A stretch of DNA of 64,000 nt from a bacterium (GCA_016719645.1 JADJYS010000002.1:558001-622000), one strand, 5' to 3'. Numbered from the stretch's first letter, positions 39,278 to 50,700 are shown. A program made the numbers and translations. Notes: generated by a model from the sequence alone, not told the origin.

Positions 39278-40608
39278 CCGACGAGCGCGCCGGGGTCCGT
39301 GTCCACATCGAGACCTACGGCTGCCAGATGAACGCCTACGACACCTCCGCCATCCACGGCATCCTGGCCGCCCGCGGCTACGCCCGCGCGGACTCGCCCC
39401 TGGAGGCCGACGTCGTCCTGCTGAACACCTGTTCGGTGCGCGACCTGGCCGAGCACAAGATCCTCAGCCGCATCGGCGAGCTGCGCAGCCTGCGGCGCCG
39501 CGGCCTGGCCGGCGCCGACGTCATCGGCGTCTGCGGCTGCATGGCCGAGCGCCTCAAGGACGGGCTGGTCGCCGGCGGCCGCGGGCCCGACCTCGTGGCC
39601 GGCGTCGACCAGTACGACAAGCTGCCCGACCTGCTGGACGCGGTCCTGCAGGGGGCGGCGGCCCCGGCGCCGGTGGCGGTCGGCCACCGCGACGACGTGC
39701 ACTACGTCGCGCCGCCGGAGGCCTACCCGACCAACAACTCCCACCTGGTGACGATCCACAAGGGCTGCGACTACCGCTGCACCTACTGCATCGTGCCGGA
39801 GACCCGCGGCCCCCAGCGCGAGAAGGCCCCCCTGCTCATCGAGGCGGAGATCCGCCAGATCGTCGCGCGCGGGGGGCGCGAGGTCACCTTGCTGGGCCAG
39901 AACGTGACGGCCTACCGCAGCGGCGACCTCGACTTCGCCGGGCTGCTGCGCCGCCTCGAGGGGATCGACGGCCTGGAGCGCATCCGCTTCCTGACCGGCC
40001 ACCCCTGCGACATGACCGACGACCTGATCCGCACCATCGCCGACCTGGGCAAGACCTGCCCCTGGCTCCACGTGCCGGCCCAGAGCGGCAGCGACGCCGT
40101 CCTGCGCCGGATGAAGCGCCTGTACACCCGGGAGCGGTACCTGGCGATGGTCGCCGCCGCCCGGCGCTGGATCCCCGACGTGACCTTCAGCGGCGACATC
40201 ATCGTGGGCTTCCCCGGAGAAACCGACGCGGACTTCCGACAGACGCTTGAGTTGGTGAGGGAGGTCCGCTACGATCTGCTCTTCAGCTTCAAGTACTCCG
40301 AGCGTCCGGGCACGCCCGCGGCCAAGCTCGCCGACGACGTGCCGCCCGAGGTCAAGAAGGAGCGCCTGGCCGAACTGATGGCGGTCCAGGACGCGATCTG
40401 GGATGATGTGGCCGCGGCCCAGACGGGCGCCGTCTGGGAGGTCGCCGTGGAGGCGGAGGCGCGCCGTCCGGCCGGCAGCTGGCGGGCGCGGACCCCGAAC
40501 AACCGCAAGGTGCTGCTGCACGGCGGCGACCACCGGCCCGGCGACCTGGTCCGGGTCCGGGTGACCGGCTGCGAGGCGTCGACATTCGAGGCGGAACCCA
40601 TCAACTGA
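39274..40608 (+). CDS. miaB: tRNA-2-methylthio-N6-dimethylallyladenosine synthase MiaB
   Basis: MiaB adds the methylthio group to i6A37, the product of MiaA (49579). The 444-residue radical SAM enzyme has ETYGCQMNAYDT, NTCSVRD, GVCGCMAER, the radical SAM CDYRCTYC and a C-terminal TRAM domain (NRKVLLHGG). It starts in the ATGA overlap with mtaB. Confidence 0.95.
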   Translation: MTDERAGVRVHIETYGCQMNAYDTSAIHGILAARGYARADSPLEADVVLLNTCSVRDLAEHKILSRIGELRSLRRRGLAGADVIGVCGCMAERLKDGLVAGGRGPDLVAGVDQYDKLPDLLDAVLQGAAAPAPVAVGHRDDVHYVAPPEAYPTNNSHLVTIHKGCDYRCTYCIVPETRGPQREKAPLLIEAEIRQIVARGGREVTLLGQNVTAYRSGDLDFAGLLRRLEGIDGLERIRFLTGHPCDMTDDLIRTIADLGKTCPWLHVPAQSGSDAVLRRMKRLYTRERYLAMVAAARRWIPDVTFSGDIIVGFPGETDADFRQTLELVREVRYDLLFSFKYSERPGTPAAKLADDVPPEVKKERLAELMAVQDAIWDDVAAAQTGAVWEVAVEAEARRPAGSWRARTPNNRKVLLHGGDHRPGDLVRVRVTGCEASTFEAEPIN

Positions 40609-40620
40609 CGAGGTGTGGCC

Positions 40621-40935
40621 GTGTGGATCTTCAAGGGGATCATCATCCTGCTGGCCGTGATCACGCTGGCCGTCTTCTTCGCGCAGAACAGCTCCCAGAG
40701 CGTGGACCTGCGCCTGCTGCACTGGCAGTGGCTGCAGATCCCCCTGTACATGGTGCTGGTCGGCTCCTTCCTGGCGGGGATCCTGGTGAGCCTGATCGTC
40801 GGCGGCGTGCGCGAGCTGGGACTGCGCACGCGCATGCACCGCCTGGGACGCGAACTGAAGAACCGCGATCGCGAGATCGCCGAGCTGCGCACGATGCCCC
40901 TGCAGGACATGGATCTGTTCAAGGAGGAGGACTGA
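40621..40935 (+). CDS. lapA: LapA-like small membrane protein (DUF1049)
   Basis: The 104-residue protein has two hydrophobic helices (FKGIIILLAVITLAVFFAQN and the stretch IPLYMVLVGSFLAGILVSLI), then a basic/acidic coiled cytosolic tail. The motif F-A-x-Q-N after helix 1 is typical of LapA/YciS. GTG 40621 is preferred to GTG 40615 because GAGG lies 7 nt upstream. With LapB it takes part in control of LPS synthesis (known in E. coli); this implies an outer membrane. Confidence 0.82.
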   Translation: MWIFKGIIILLAVITLAVFFAQNSSQSVDLRLLHWQWLQIPLYMVLVGSFLAGILVSLIVGGVRELGLRTRMHRLGRELKNRDREIAELRTMPLQDMDLFKEED

Positions 40936-40936
40936 C

Positions 40937-42169
40937 ATGGGCAACGCCGAACCCCTGCTGCTGGGGATCGCGCTGCTGGCCCTGGTGGCCGCGGCGCTCG
41001 GTCTGATCTGGCGCGGGCGCAAGGCCAAGCCGGAGCAGGAGGACAGCTACACCCGCGGCCTGGAGCTGTGGCTGGCCGGCGACCTGCCGGCGGCCACCGA
41101 GGCCCTGCGCGACGCCATCGCCCGCGATCCCGACGCGGTCGACCCCTACCTGCAGCTCGGCAACCTGCTGCGCAAACGCGGGGAGGCCCAGCGGGCCATG
41201 GCCCTGCACCGCGGCCTGGCGGCGCGCCCCTCCCTGGCCCCGCAGAAGCGGATCTCGGTCACCCTCGCCCTGGTCGAGGACCTGCTCGTCCTGAAGCGCT
41301 GGCAGGAGGCCGGGGAACTGCTGGACGAACTTCAGCGCCACAACCTGACCTCGGCGCGCTACTGGTCCGCCCGCTTCCGCCAGGCCCTGGGCCGGGGCGA
41401 CGAATCGACCGCCGCCCGCACCCTGCGCGAGGCCGCCCGCCGCACCGCCCCGAACGAGCGCCAGATGTTCCTCGACCGCCACGAGTCCTTCCAGCTGGAC
41501 CGCGGCGTGCGCGCCGCCCTGCGCGGCGACTTCAGCGACGCCCGCCGCTACGCCCGCAACGTCGCCGACGGCAGCCCGCGCGCCGCGGCGTCGATGTTCG
41601 TCCAGGCCCTCTCGCGGCTGGGCGAGGAGGAGCACGAGCGCGCCGCCGAGGTCGCCACCGAGGGCCTGCTGAAGGCGCCCGAACTGGTGCACCTGTTCCT
41701 GCCGGTGCTGCAGCGCTCCCTGCTGGCCACCGGCCAGTACAGCCGCGTCGTGCCCATCCTGGAGTCGGCCTGCCGCAACCCGGCCGCGCCGCCGGAGCTG
41801 TGGATCGCCCTGGCCCAGCTGCACGAGAAGATGGGCGACCGCGAGATGGCCGTGCAGGTCTTCGAGGAGAAGGCCGGCGACGCCCGTCTGACGCCGGCCG
41901 TCGCGTCGCCGCTGCTGCGCGCCCTGGTCAACGATCTGCCGGACAGCGATTTCACGCGCATCTGGAACACGCTGGCCAAGCCCGAAGCCGCCTCGGCCTG
42001 GGCCTGCCGCGAGTGCGGCGCGGCCCACGACGGGATGCGCTGGTACTGCCCCGAATGCGGCGCGTTCGATTCCGTGGGACCGGCCGCGCCGCGGCCGGCC
42101 GAGCCCGCCCAGCCGCGGCCGCGTTCGTCGCGCCTGCTGATCGAGGCGCCGGAGGCCGCGGCGCCATGA
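40937..42169 (+). CDS. lapB: LapB-like TPR protein with C-terminal zinc ribbon
   Basis: The 410-residue protein has one N-terminal membrane helix (PLLLGIALLALVAAALGLIW), TPR repeats through about residue 340, and a rubredoxin-like metal knuckle, WACRECG then WYCPECG, near the C-terminus. That layout matches LapB/YciM, an inner-membrane scaffold which in E. coli presents LpxC to FtsH. Residues after the knuckle are Pro/Ala/Arg-rich. It lies 1 bp after lapA and overlaps the next gene by 4 bp. Function here is by family. Confidence 0.85.
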   Translation: MGNAEPLLLGIALLALVAAALGLIWRGRKAKPEQEDSYTRGLELWLAGDLPAATEALRDAIARDPDAVDPYLQLGNLLRKRGEAQRAMALHRGLAARPSLAPQKRISVTLALVEDLLVLKRWQEAGELLDELQRHNLTSARYWSARFRQALGRGDESTAARTLREAARRTAPNERQMFLDRHESFQLDRGVRAALRGDFSDARRYARNVADGSPRAAASMFVQALSRLGEEEHERAAEVATEGLLKAPELVHLFLPVLQRSLLATGQYSRVVPILESACRNPAAPPELWIALAQLHEKMGDREMAVQVFEEKAGDARLTPAVASPLLRALVNDLPDSDFTRIWNTLAKPEAASAWACRECGAAHDGMRWYCPECGAFDSVGPAAPRPAEPAQPRPRSSRLLIEAPEAAAP

Positions 42170-43224
42170 TCCGGCTGGCCGGCGCGCTCCTGCTGTCGCT
42201 GTTCGCGGTCGCGCTGCCCGTCCGGGCCCAGGAGGGGACGGCCGGGGATTGGACGGCGGTCGAACGCCTGTTCCGCGGCGGCGACTACGAAGCGGCGCGC
42301 GGTCTGGCTTCCTCTCTCGCCGCCGCCGCCCCCCGCTCCCTGGACGGCCAGCTCTGGAACTACCGGCTGGCCACCGACCCGGTCCAGGCGGCCGTCCTGC
42401 GGGAGAAGCTCCTGGCCCACGACGATCTGGACCCGCCGGTCCGGCGCGCCCTGCTGCTGGACGCCGCCTGGTCGTCCTACGCCCAGGGCGAGCCCAGCCA
42501 GGGCTTCTCCTACCTCCCCGCGAAGGACCCGGCCGCCAAGAAGCCCCAACCCGCCTCGCGGCTGCTGGCGGGCTTGCTGCACCGCAGCGCCGGCGACGAG
42601 GCGATGGCCGAGTCCGTCCTCGCCCAGGCGCCCGAGGACGACCCCGAGCTGCCCTGGATCCTGCTGCTGCGGGGCCGCAAGGCCGCGGCCTTCGGCGACC
42701 CGGGCTTGGCCCGGCGCTGCCTCGACGCCGAAGAGGGCGGCGGCACGCCGTCCGAAGCGGACCTGATGGCGGCCCGCTGGCAGCTCGAGCGCGAGCAGGA
42801 TGCCCGGCTCGCCGACCGGATCGCCCGCGAGCTGGAACGGTCGTACCCGCAGTCGCCCGCGCTGGACCTCGTGCGCGGGCTGCAGCGCCAGCGCCTCGAG
42901 TTGGCCCTGATGGACGCGGCGTCTTCCAGCCCCGCGCCGCCGCCGCCCGCGTCGCCCGTGACCGACACCGCGCCCACCGCCCGCTACGTCCTGCAGCTCG
43001 GCGCCTTCAGCGACCGCGGCCGCGCCCTGACCTTCGTGGAGCGCTGGCGCTCCGCGGTGCCGGGGCTGCACGTGGTGCAGTCGCACGACGCGCGCGGCCA
43101 GCTCCTGCACAAGGTGCGCGCGGAGTCCTACACCGACCAGCCGGAGGCCGCGGCCCGCGCCGCCAGCCTGGGCGCAGCGACCGGCCTGGCGGTCATCGTG
43201 GTCGACACCGCGGAGTCGTCGTGA
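42166..43224 (+). CDS. Secreted SPOR-domain protein with helical repeats
   Basis: The 352-residue product has a signal peptide (MIRLAGALLLSLFAVALPVRA), a helical Ala/Leu-rich region with TPR-like repeats (about residues 25-240), a Pro/Ser linker and a C-terminal SPOR domain (YVLQLGAFSDRGRALTFVERW). SPOR domains bind denuded peptidoglycan glycans at division sites (known). Placement next to lapAB and before mutS suggests an envelope role carried in a mixed unit. Start in the ATGA overlap with lapB; stop overlaps mutS by 4 bp. Confidence 0.83.
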   Translation: MIRLAGALLLSLFAVALPVRAQEGTAGDWTAVERLFRGGDYEAARGLASSLAAAAPRSLDGQLWNYRLATDPVQAAVLREKLLAHDDLDPPVRRALLLDAAWSSYAQGEPSQGFSYLPAKDPAAKKPQPASRLLAGLLHRSAGDEAMAESVLAQAPEDDPELPWILLLRGRKAAAFGDPGLARRCLDAEEGGGTPSEADLMAARWQLEREQDARLADRIARELERSYPQSPALDLVRGLQRQRLELALMDAASSSPAPPPPASPVTDTAPTARYVLQLGAFSDRGRALTFVERWRSAVPGLHVVQSHDARGQLLHKVRAESYTDQPEAAARAASLGAATGLAVIVVDTAESS

Positions 43225-45905
43225 CGGACCGGGCCGAACCAACCCCGCCTTCGACCAAGCCGGCGGCCAAGCCGTCCGCCAAGCTGACCCCCATGCTGGC
43301 GCAGTACCTGGACATCAAGGCCGCCCACCCCGGCGCCCTGCTGCTGTTCCGCATGGGAGACTTCTTCGAGACGTTCTTCGACGACGCCAAGATCCTGGCC
43401 GAAGTCTGCAACGTCACCCTCACGACCCGCGACCGCAACAGCGACCACCCGGTCCCCCTGGCCGGCGTGCCCCACCACGCCCTGGACGTCTACCTGTCGC
43501 GCCTGCTCGCCGCCGGGCTCACCGTGGCGATCTGCGAGCAGACCGAGGACCCGGCCCAGGCCAAGGGCCTGGTCAAGCGCGAGGTCGTCGAGGTGATCAG
43601 CCCGGGCACCGCCACGGCTCCGGAACTGCTGCCGGGTCCCGGCGGCATGGTCTGCCTGGCCTACCACCGCGGCGCCGCCGGCGAAGCCGGCTGGGCGACG
43701 CTGGACGCCTCCACGGGCGAATTCCGCTGCGGCCAGGAGGACGTCACGCTCCCGTCGCTGTGCGAGCGCTGCGCCGCCCGCGAAGTGATCGTGGCCGAGA
43801 CCGTGGACGCCGAGGCGTTCCGGCGCTGGCGCAGCGGCCTGCCCGAGACCGTGCTGAGCGCCGTCAGCGCCGCCTGGTTCCACCCCGCGCTGGCCGCCGA
43901 CACCCTGCGCGACCACTTCGGCGTGCGCGACCTGGACGCCTTCGGGCTGGCGGACGAGCGCACGTCCCTGGCGGTCAGCGCCGCGGGCGCGCTGCTGCGC
44001 TACCTGACCTCGCTGAACCTGAAGCGGCCCGTCCAGGTCGTCACCCTGCAGTTCGCGGCCCGGGGCGACCGCATGCTGCTGGACGAGGAGACGCTGCGCA
44101 ACCTGGAGGTCTTCCGCACGCTGAGGGGCGAACGCGGGGAGGGGACGCTCGTCCACCACCTCGACCGCACCGTGACCCCGGCCGGCCGCCGCCTGCTCGA
44201 GCGGCGCCTGGCGGAGCCCCTGACCGATCTGGAAGCGCTCGCCGAGTGGCACCGCGGCGTCGCGGGCGCCCTCGACGACCGCAACTGGCGCGAGGAGGTG
44301 CGGCGCCTGCTGCACGGCGTGGGGGATCTCGACCGCGGCGTCGTGCGCGCCGCGGCCGGACGCATCGGCCCGGCCGCGCTGCGCCAGCTGGGCGCGTCCC
44401 TGCGCGCCGCGGGCGAGGCCCTGGCCGCGGTCCGCGGCGAGGGCCACGCAGCGCACCCCGCCGCCGCCTGGGTCCGCCGGACGCCCGATCAGGCTCCGCT
44501 TGCGGCGCTCCTGCTGGACACGCTGGCCGAGCAGCCCCCGGCCACGATGCGCCCCGGCGAAGTCGTCCGCCCAGGAGTGTCGGCCGACCTCGACGCCGCG
44601 GCGGCCGTGGCCAGCGACACGCGCGGCTTCCTGGCGGCGCTGCAGGCCCGCGAGCGCGAGCGCACCGGCATCTCGACGCTCAAGATCGGCTACAACCGGG
44701 TCTTCGGTTACTACTACGAGATCTCCAACCGGCACCTCGACAAGGTCCCGCCCGAGTTCACCCAGAAGCAGACGCTGGTCAACGCCGCGCGCTTCCGCAC
44801 CGACGAGCTGTCGGCCGCCGAACAGACCATCCTGGACGCCGAGGAGCGCATGGGCCGGCTCGAGGGCGAGATCTTCGCCTCGCTGCTGGCCGGGGTGTCG
44901 GCGGCCCTGGAGCCGATCCGCGAGCTCTCCGCCCGCGTCGCCGAGGTCGACCTGCTGTTCGCCTTCGCCGAGCTCGCCGAGCGGCAGCAGTACGTGCGCC
45001 CGGTCTGCGACGACTCGCTGGTGCTGGACATCGTCGACGGCCGCCACCCGGTGGTCGAGCAGCTGCTGGACGGCGAGTTCATCCCCAACGACGCCCTGCT
45101 GGACGGCGACGTGCGCCAGGTGCTGCTGCTGACCGGCCCCAACATGGGCGGCAAGAGCACCTACCTGCGCCAGGTCGCGCTGCTGGTGCTGATGGCGCAG
45201 GCGGGCAGCTTCGTGCCGGCCGCCCGCGCCCGCATCGGCATCGCCGACCGCATCTTCACGCGGGTCGGCGCCGGCGACAACGTGGCCCGGGGCCAGTCGA
45301 CCTTCTACGCGGAGATGAGCGAGACGGCGCGCATCCTGCACCAGATGTCCCGGCGCAGCCTGGTCGTGCTGGACGAGGTCGGCCGCGGCACCTCCACCTA
45401 CGACGGCCTGTCGCTGGCCTGGGCCATCACCGAGTTCCTGCACCACGACGACGGCCCGCGGCCGCGCACGATCTTCGCCACCCACTACCACGAGCTGACC
45501 GGCCTGGAACGCACGCTGCCGCGCCTGGTCAACCTGCGGCTCGAGGTGCGGGAGTGGCAGGGGAGCATCATCTTCCTGCACGCCGTCAAGCCGGGCTGCA
45601 GCGACAAGAGCTACGGCATCCACGTCGCGCGGCTCGCCGGCGTGCCCGAGCCGGTGCTGCGCCGCGCCGAAGAACTGCTGGCCCTGTTCAGCAGCGAGGA
45701 CGCCCGCGCCCTGACGCCGGAGCGCCTGCCCGGGACGCCGGGGTTCTCCCTCGCGGCGGACCGGCCGGCGGCGGCGTCGCGGCAGCTCTCCCTCTTCTCC
45801 GACGGGGAGCGCGACGCCCTGGACGCCCTGCGCGACCTCGACCTCGAGGGCATCAGCCCCATGGACGCCTTCCTCTGGCTCGCCCGCATCAAGAAGCAGC
45901 TCTGA
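43221..45905 (+). CDS. mutS: DNA mismatch repair protein MutS
   Basis: MutS finds mismatches and recruits MutL. The 894-residue protein keeps the Phe-x-Glu mismatch wedge in FRMGDFFETFF, the connector and lever domains, the ATPase P-loop TGPNMGGKSTYLR (about residue 640), the DEVGRGTSTYDGLS Walker B and a C-terminal tail. A Lys/Pro-rich N-terminal extension of about 22 residues precedes the mismatch domain. Start is GTG overlapping the SPOR gene. It is separated from mutL by an unusual signalling-like gene. Confidence 0.96.
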   Translation: MTDRAEPTPPSTKPAAKPSAKLTPMLAQYLDIKAAHPGALLLFRMGDFFETFFDDAKILAEVCNVTLTTRDRNSDHPVPLAGVPHHALDVYLSRLLAAGLTVAICEQTEDPAQAKGLVKREVVEVISPGTATAPELLPGPGGMVCLAYHRGAAGEAGWATLDASTGEFRCGQEDVTLPSLCERCAAREVIVAETVDAEAFRRWRSGLPETVLSAVSAAWFHPALAADTLRDHFGVRDLDAFGLADERTSLAVSAAGALLRYLTSLNLKRPVQVVTLQFAARGDRMLLDEETLRNLEVFRTLRGERGEGTLVHHLDRTVTPAGRRLLERRLAEPLTDLEALAEWHRGVAGALDDRNWREEVRRLLHGVGDLDRGVVRAAAGRIGPAALRQLGASLRAAGEALAAVRGEGHAAHPAAAWVRRTPDQAPLAALLLDTLAEQPPATMRPGEVVRPGVSADLDAAAAVASDTRGFLAALQARERERTGISTLKIGYNRVFGYYYEISNRHLDKVPPEFTQKQTLVNAARFRTDELSAAEQTILDAEERMGRLEGEIFASLLAGVSAALEPIRELSARVAEVDLLFAFAELAERQQYVRPVCDDSLVLDIVDGRHPVVEQLLDGEFIPNDALLDGDVRQVLLLTGPNMGGKSTYLRQVALLVLMAQAGSFVPAARARIGIADRIFTRVGAGDNVARGQSTFYAEMSETARILHQMSRRSLVVLDEVGRGTSTYDGLSLAWAITEFLHHDDGPRPRTIFATHYHELTGLERTLPRLVNLRLEVREWQGSIIFLHAVKPGCSDKSYGIHVARLAGVPEPVLRRAEELLALFSSEDARALTPERLPGTPGFSLAADRPAAASRQLSLFSDGERDALDALRDLDLEGISPMDAFLWLARIKKQL

Positions 45906-45941
45906 GCCCTTTTTCTTCAGCGCCGCCCGCCGCCGCCGATG

Positions 45942-45947
45942 TATAAT
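45942..45947 (+). promoter_or_regulatory. TATAAT -10 element downstream of mutS
   Basis: A perfect TATAAT lies just after mutS, with no good -35 at 16-18 bp (the region before is CCGCC-rich). It overlaps an upstream in-frame ATG at 45939, making ATG 45981 the better start for the next gene. Confidence 0.45.
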
Positions 45948-45980
45948 CCGCTTCCTGCACCCGAACCGGACGGCCCGCCC

Positions 45981-47688
45981 ATGTGGAACGTCGCCTTCAT
46001 CATGCCCGCGCCGCGGGACGTGCCGCTGCTCGCCGAGGCCGCGCGCCGCGACGACGTGCGCGTGCTCGGCGTGGTCGCGCCCGACCGCGCCGCGCCGGCG
46101 GCCGCCCTGGCCGAGGTGATGGGGCTGACGGTCTGGCCCGACCTGGCCGAGGCCCCGTTCCCGCGCGGCACGCTGGTCGTCGAGTTTTCCGGCATCGACG
46201 AGCCGGGCGCCGACGCTCCCGACCCGCCGGCCGGCCGCGAACTGCGGGACGCGACGGCCGCGCGCGGCTGGCGTCGCCTGGACGACCGGGAGTTCCGTGA
46301 TCTCCTGCGGCCCGCCCCCGAACCGGCGACTCCGGAGCAGCCGGCCGTCGAAACGCCGCCGGACGTCACGGCAGCGTCGCCCCACCGAGGACCGGCATGC
46401 CGAGGCCGAAGCCTTCGTCCGCTCCCTGGACCGCGACCTCGCCGACCTCGCCGGAGCCGCGCCGGACCTGCCGGGCGTGCTCGCGGCCTGGACCTCGACC
46501 CTGGCCCTGCGCCTGGGCGCGCGGCACGCGGCGCTGGCGCTGCTGCGCGAGGACGGCACGCTGCTGCTGGCCGAGGGCACGGCGGCGGGGGAGACCCGCC
46601 TCGAGGACGGGGATGCCCGGGCCACCCCCTGGCGGGAGGTCCTGACCGGGGCGCAACAGCTGGTGGCGGTCCAGGCGGACGACGCCGACGGCCTGCACCT
46701 GACCGTCTGGCCGCTGGCCCCCCTGGAAGGCGACGGCGCGGTCCCGGCCCCGCGCGCTGCCCTGGCCGTCGGGCACGCCGGCGCCGCTGCGGCCGCCCGT
46801 TTCCAGGCGCTGGCCGCGCTCCTGGCGCCGGTGCTGGGCTTGCGCTGCGAGCTGCTGCGCCGCCAGACGGAGCACGCCGCCCTGGCCGCCCGTTTCACCG
46901 AGGTGGCCGCCGCCGTGGCGAATCTGGCGACCGTCCCGGGCGACGCGACCGCCGCGCTGGCGGAGGCGCTGAAGGGCTGCGGCGGCGCCCTGGCGGCCGA
47001 GAAGCGCCCGGCCGGCGACGACCCCGTCGCCGGCGGGATCGCGCCGGGGAAGTGGCTGGCCCTCGCGGCGCCGGGCCGGCCGCCCCGCCTGCTCCTGCGC
47101 GAAGGGGACGACTGCTGGGAACTGCGGGGCAAGCACCGCCGCCACCCCTGGGACGCCGCCCACTTCACCGGCGACGACGCCGCCGCGGCCGCCCTGCTGT
47201 TGGCGGCGGCACGGGGCCGGGCGACCACGCCGCCGGCGCCCCCCGCGGCCGCAACCCCGCCGGCGTCCGCACCGCCGCCCGCGGCGCCCCCGCGACCGCC
47301 GACCAGGCCCGACGAGCCCGAAGCCCTCCTGGACCTGCTCGCGCGCGAGATGGACCGCGCCGACCGCTACCACGGCGCCTTCTCCCTCTCGGCCTTCCGG
47401 GCGCCCGCGGACCTGGCGCCCCACCTCAGCGGCCTCGCCGCGCGCCTGCGCTCCAGCGACCGGGTGTTCTGCCACGACCCGGCCACGCTGCTGGTGTTCG
47501 CGCCCGACGAGAACCACGCCGTCGCCCGCCTCGAGCAGCGCGTGCGCGAGGCCCTGCCCGAGCTGGCCGGGCTCGCGCAGCTGCGCGTGAAGGCCGGCCG
47601 GGCGCTCTACCCCGGCCGCTTCACCTCGCCCCCCGAACTGGTGGCGGCCGCCCTGGCCGGACTCGACACCGACGCTCACGGCGATTGA
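45981..47688 (+). CDS. Signalling-like protein: Rossmann-type N-terminus, GAF-like region, degenerate GGDEF (one apparent frameshift)
   Basis: The first 110 residues (WNVAFIMPAPRDVPLLAEAA, VRVLGVVAPDRAAPAAALAE) look like a Rossmann fold of the kind found at the N-terminus of some sensor kinases. After one extra base near 46381-46384 the frame continues through a GAF-like region, a Pro/Ala-rich linker (about 47219-47310) and a C-terminal domain with the outline of a diguanylate cyclase (REMDRADRYHGAFSLSAF ... SSDRVFCHDPATLLVF), where the GGDEF loop is lost. It may bind a ligand or partner rather than make c-di-GMP (inference). Corrected length about 568 residues. No recognised gene name. Confidence 0.65.
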
Positions 47689-47756
47689 CGCTGCGCCGCC
47701 CCGCCCGTTATCTTGTCCTGCCGCACCCCGCGAGGCCCGCAACCCGACAGGACGCC

Positions 47757-49577
<1,821 letters not shown>

Positions 49578-49578
49578 G

Positions 49579-50520
49579 ATGAACGGCGGGGCGTCCCGCG
49601 GCGTCTGCCCGGTGATCGCCGGCCCGACCGCCGTCGGCAAGACCGACCTGGTGGTCGGGCTGGCCGCGCGCTTCCCGATCGAGATCGTCTCGCTCGACAG
49701 CCGGCAGCTCTACCGCGGCCTGCGGCTCGGCACCGCCCAGCCCGACGCGGCCGAGCTGGCCGCCTGCCCCCACCACCTCGTGGATTTCCTGCCGCCGCAG
49801 GAGCGCTATTCCGCGCGCCGCTTCCGCGACGATTTCCAGCGCGTCGCGGCGGAGATCCGCGCCCGCGGGCGCTTCCCGGTGCTGGTCGGCGGGGCGGGGC
49901 TCTACCTGACCGCGGTGCGCGACGGGCTGTTCGCGATGCCGGACGACCCGGCCGCCCTGGCCGGGATCCGCGCCGAACTGGACGCGCTGTCCGACGACGA
50001 GATCCGCGCCCGGCTGCGCGACGAGGACCCCGCCAGCTGGCAGCGCATCCACGCGCGCGACCGCTACCGCAGCCAGCGCGCGCTGGAGATCCGGCGGCTG
50101 GCGGGGGAGACCATGAGCGACCTGATGGCCGCCCGCGTTCCGGACCCGGCGCTGGACTGGGACTACCCACTGGTGGTGCTCGACCGCGATCGCGACGACC
50201 TGCGCGCGCGCATCGCCGGCCGCCTGCGGGCGATGATGGACGCCGGTTGGCTCGAGGAGACCGCGGCGCTGCTGGAACGGCACGGCCCCGCCTGCCCGGG
50301 CCTGCGCACGCTGGGTTACCGCGAACTGGTCACGCACCTGGGCGGGGAGGCCGACCTGCCGACGACCCTCGCGTTGGTGTCTCTGCGCACCTCTCAGTAC
50401 GCCAAGCGCCAGCAGACCTGGTTCCGCGCCCAGCCGCAACTTCGCCGCGGCGCCCCCGACGATCCCGCCCTGCGGGACGATCTGGCGCACCTGTTGGAAC
50501 GGGTCTGCGCGGGGGCTTGA
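49579..50520 (+). CDS. miaA: tRNA dimethylallyltransferase
   Basis: MiaA adds the isopentenyl group to A37 of tRNAs reading UNN codons, the substrate for MiaB. The 313-residue P-loop enzyme has IAGPTAVGKTDL, SLDSRQLYRGLRLGTAQP, the DFLPPQERYSARRF region and LGYRELVTHLGGE. The start follows the mutL stop by 1 bp. mutL-miaA adjacency is widespread; hfq, the usual next gene, is absent here. Confidence 0.95.
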   Translation: MNGGASRGVCPVIAGPTAVGKTDLVVGLAARFPIEIVSLDSRQLYRGLRLGTAQPDAAELAACPHHLVDFLPPQERYSARRFRDDFQRVAAEIRARGRFPVLVGGAGLYLTAVRDGLFAMPDDPAALAGIRAELDALSDDEIRARLRDEDPASWQRIHARDRYRSQRALEIRRLAGETMSDLMAARVPDPALDWDYPLVVLDRDRDDLRARIAGRLRAMMDAGWLEETAALLERHGPACPGLRTLGYRELVTHLGGEADLPTTLALVSLRTSQYAKRQQTWFRAQPQLRRGAPDDPALRDDLAHLLERVCAGA

Positions 50521-50535
50521 GCGACCGGCCGACGC

Positions 50536-50565
50536 TTGACAGCGGCCGTGGCGCCGGACTATCTT
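50536..50565 (+). promoter_or_regulatory. Promoter of tRNA-Gly(CCC)
   Basis: TTGACA at 50536-50541 and TATCTT at 50560-50565, 18 bp apart, end 12 bp before the tRNA. Confidence 0.65.
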
Positions 50566-50577
50566 GGCTTCCCTGGG

Positions 50578-50653
50578 GCGGGCTTAGCTCAGTTGGTAGA
50601 GCATCAGCTTCCCAAGCTGAGGGTCGCGAGTTCGAACCTCGTAGCCCGCTCCA
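50578..50653 (+). tRNA. tRNA-Gly(CCC)
   Basis: A 76-nt cloverleaf: acceptor GCGGGCT pairs with AGCCCGC, D-arm GCTC/GAGC, anticodon stem TCAGC/GCTGA with loop TTCCCAA (anticodon CCC), T-arm with TTCGAAC, and encoded CCA. It stands alone with its own promoter and terminator between miaA and a secreted protein gene. Confidence 0.95.
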
Positions 50654-50669
50654 TAAAACATTGAGAGAT

Positions 50670-50700
50670 AACGGGTTGCGCGAGCGGCCCGTTTCTCTTT
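50670..50700 (+). terminator. Terminator after tRNA-Gly
   Basis: AACGGG (50670-50675) and CCCGTT (50688-50693) form a hairpin followed by a pyrimidine run TCTCTTTCTC. The same AACGGG/CCCGTTTC outline is found after tRNA-Pro. Confidence 0.75.

Noticed and set aside
45939..45980. ATG 45939 as start of the GAF-type gene
   Set aside because: It overlaps a TATAAT element and lacks a ribosome-binding site; ATG 45981 begins right at the beta strand of the Rossmann-like domain.
43128..47228. Very long open frame on the minus strand (over 1300 residues)
   Set aside because: It lies opposite mutS and the GAF-type gene, has the Ala/Gly/Val/Gln composition of antisense frames in GC-rich DNA and no recognisable motif. 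The same holds for other long minus-strand frames, such as 1802-4876 and 13411-16353.
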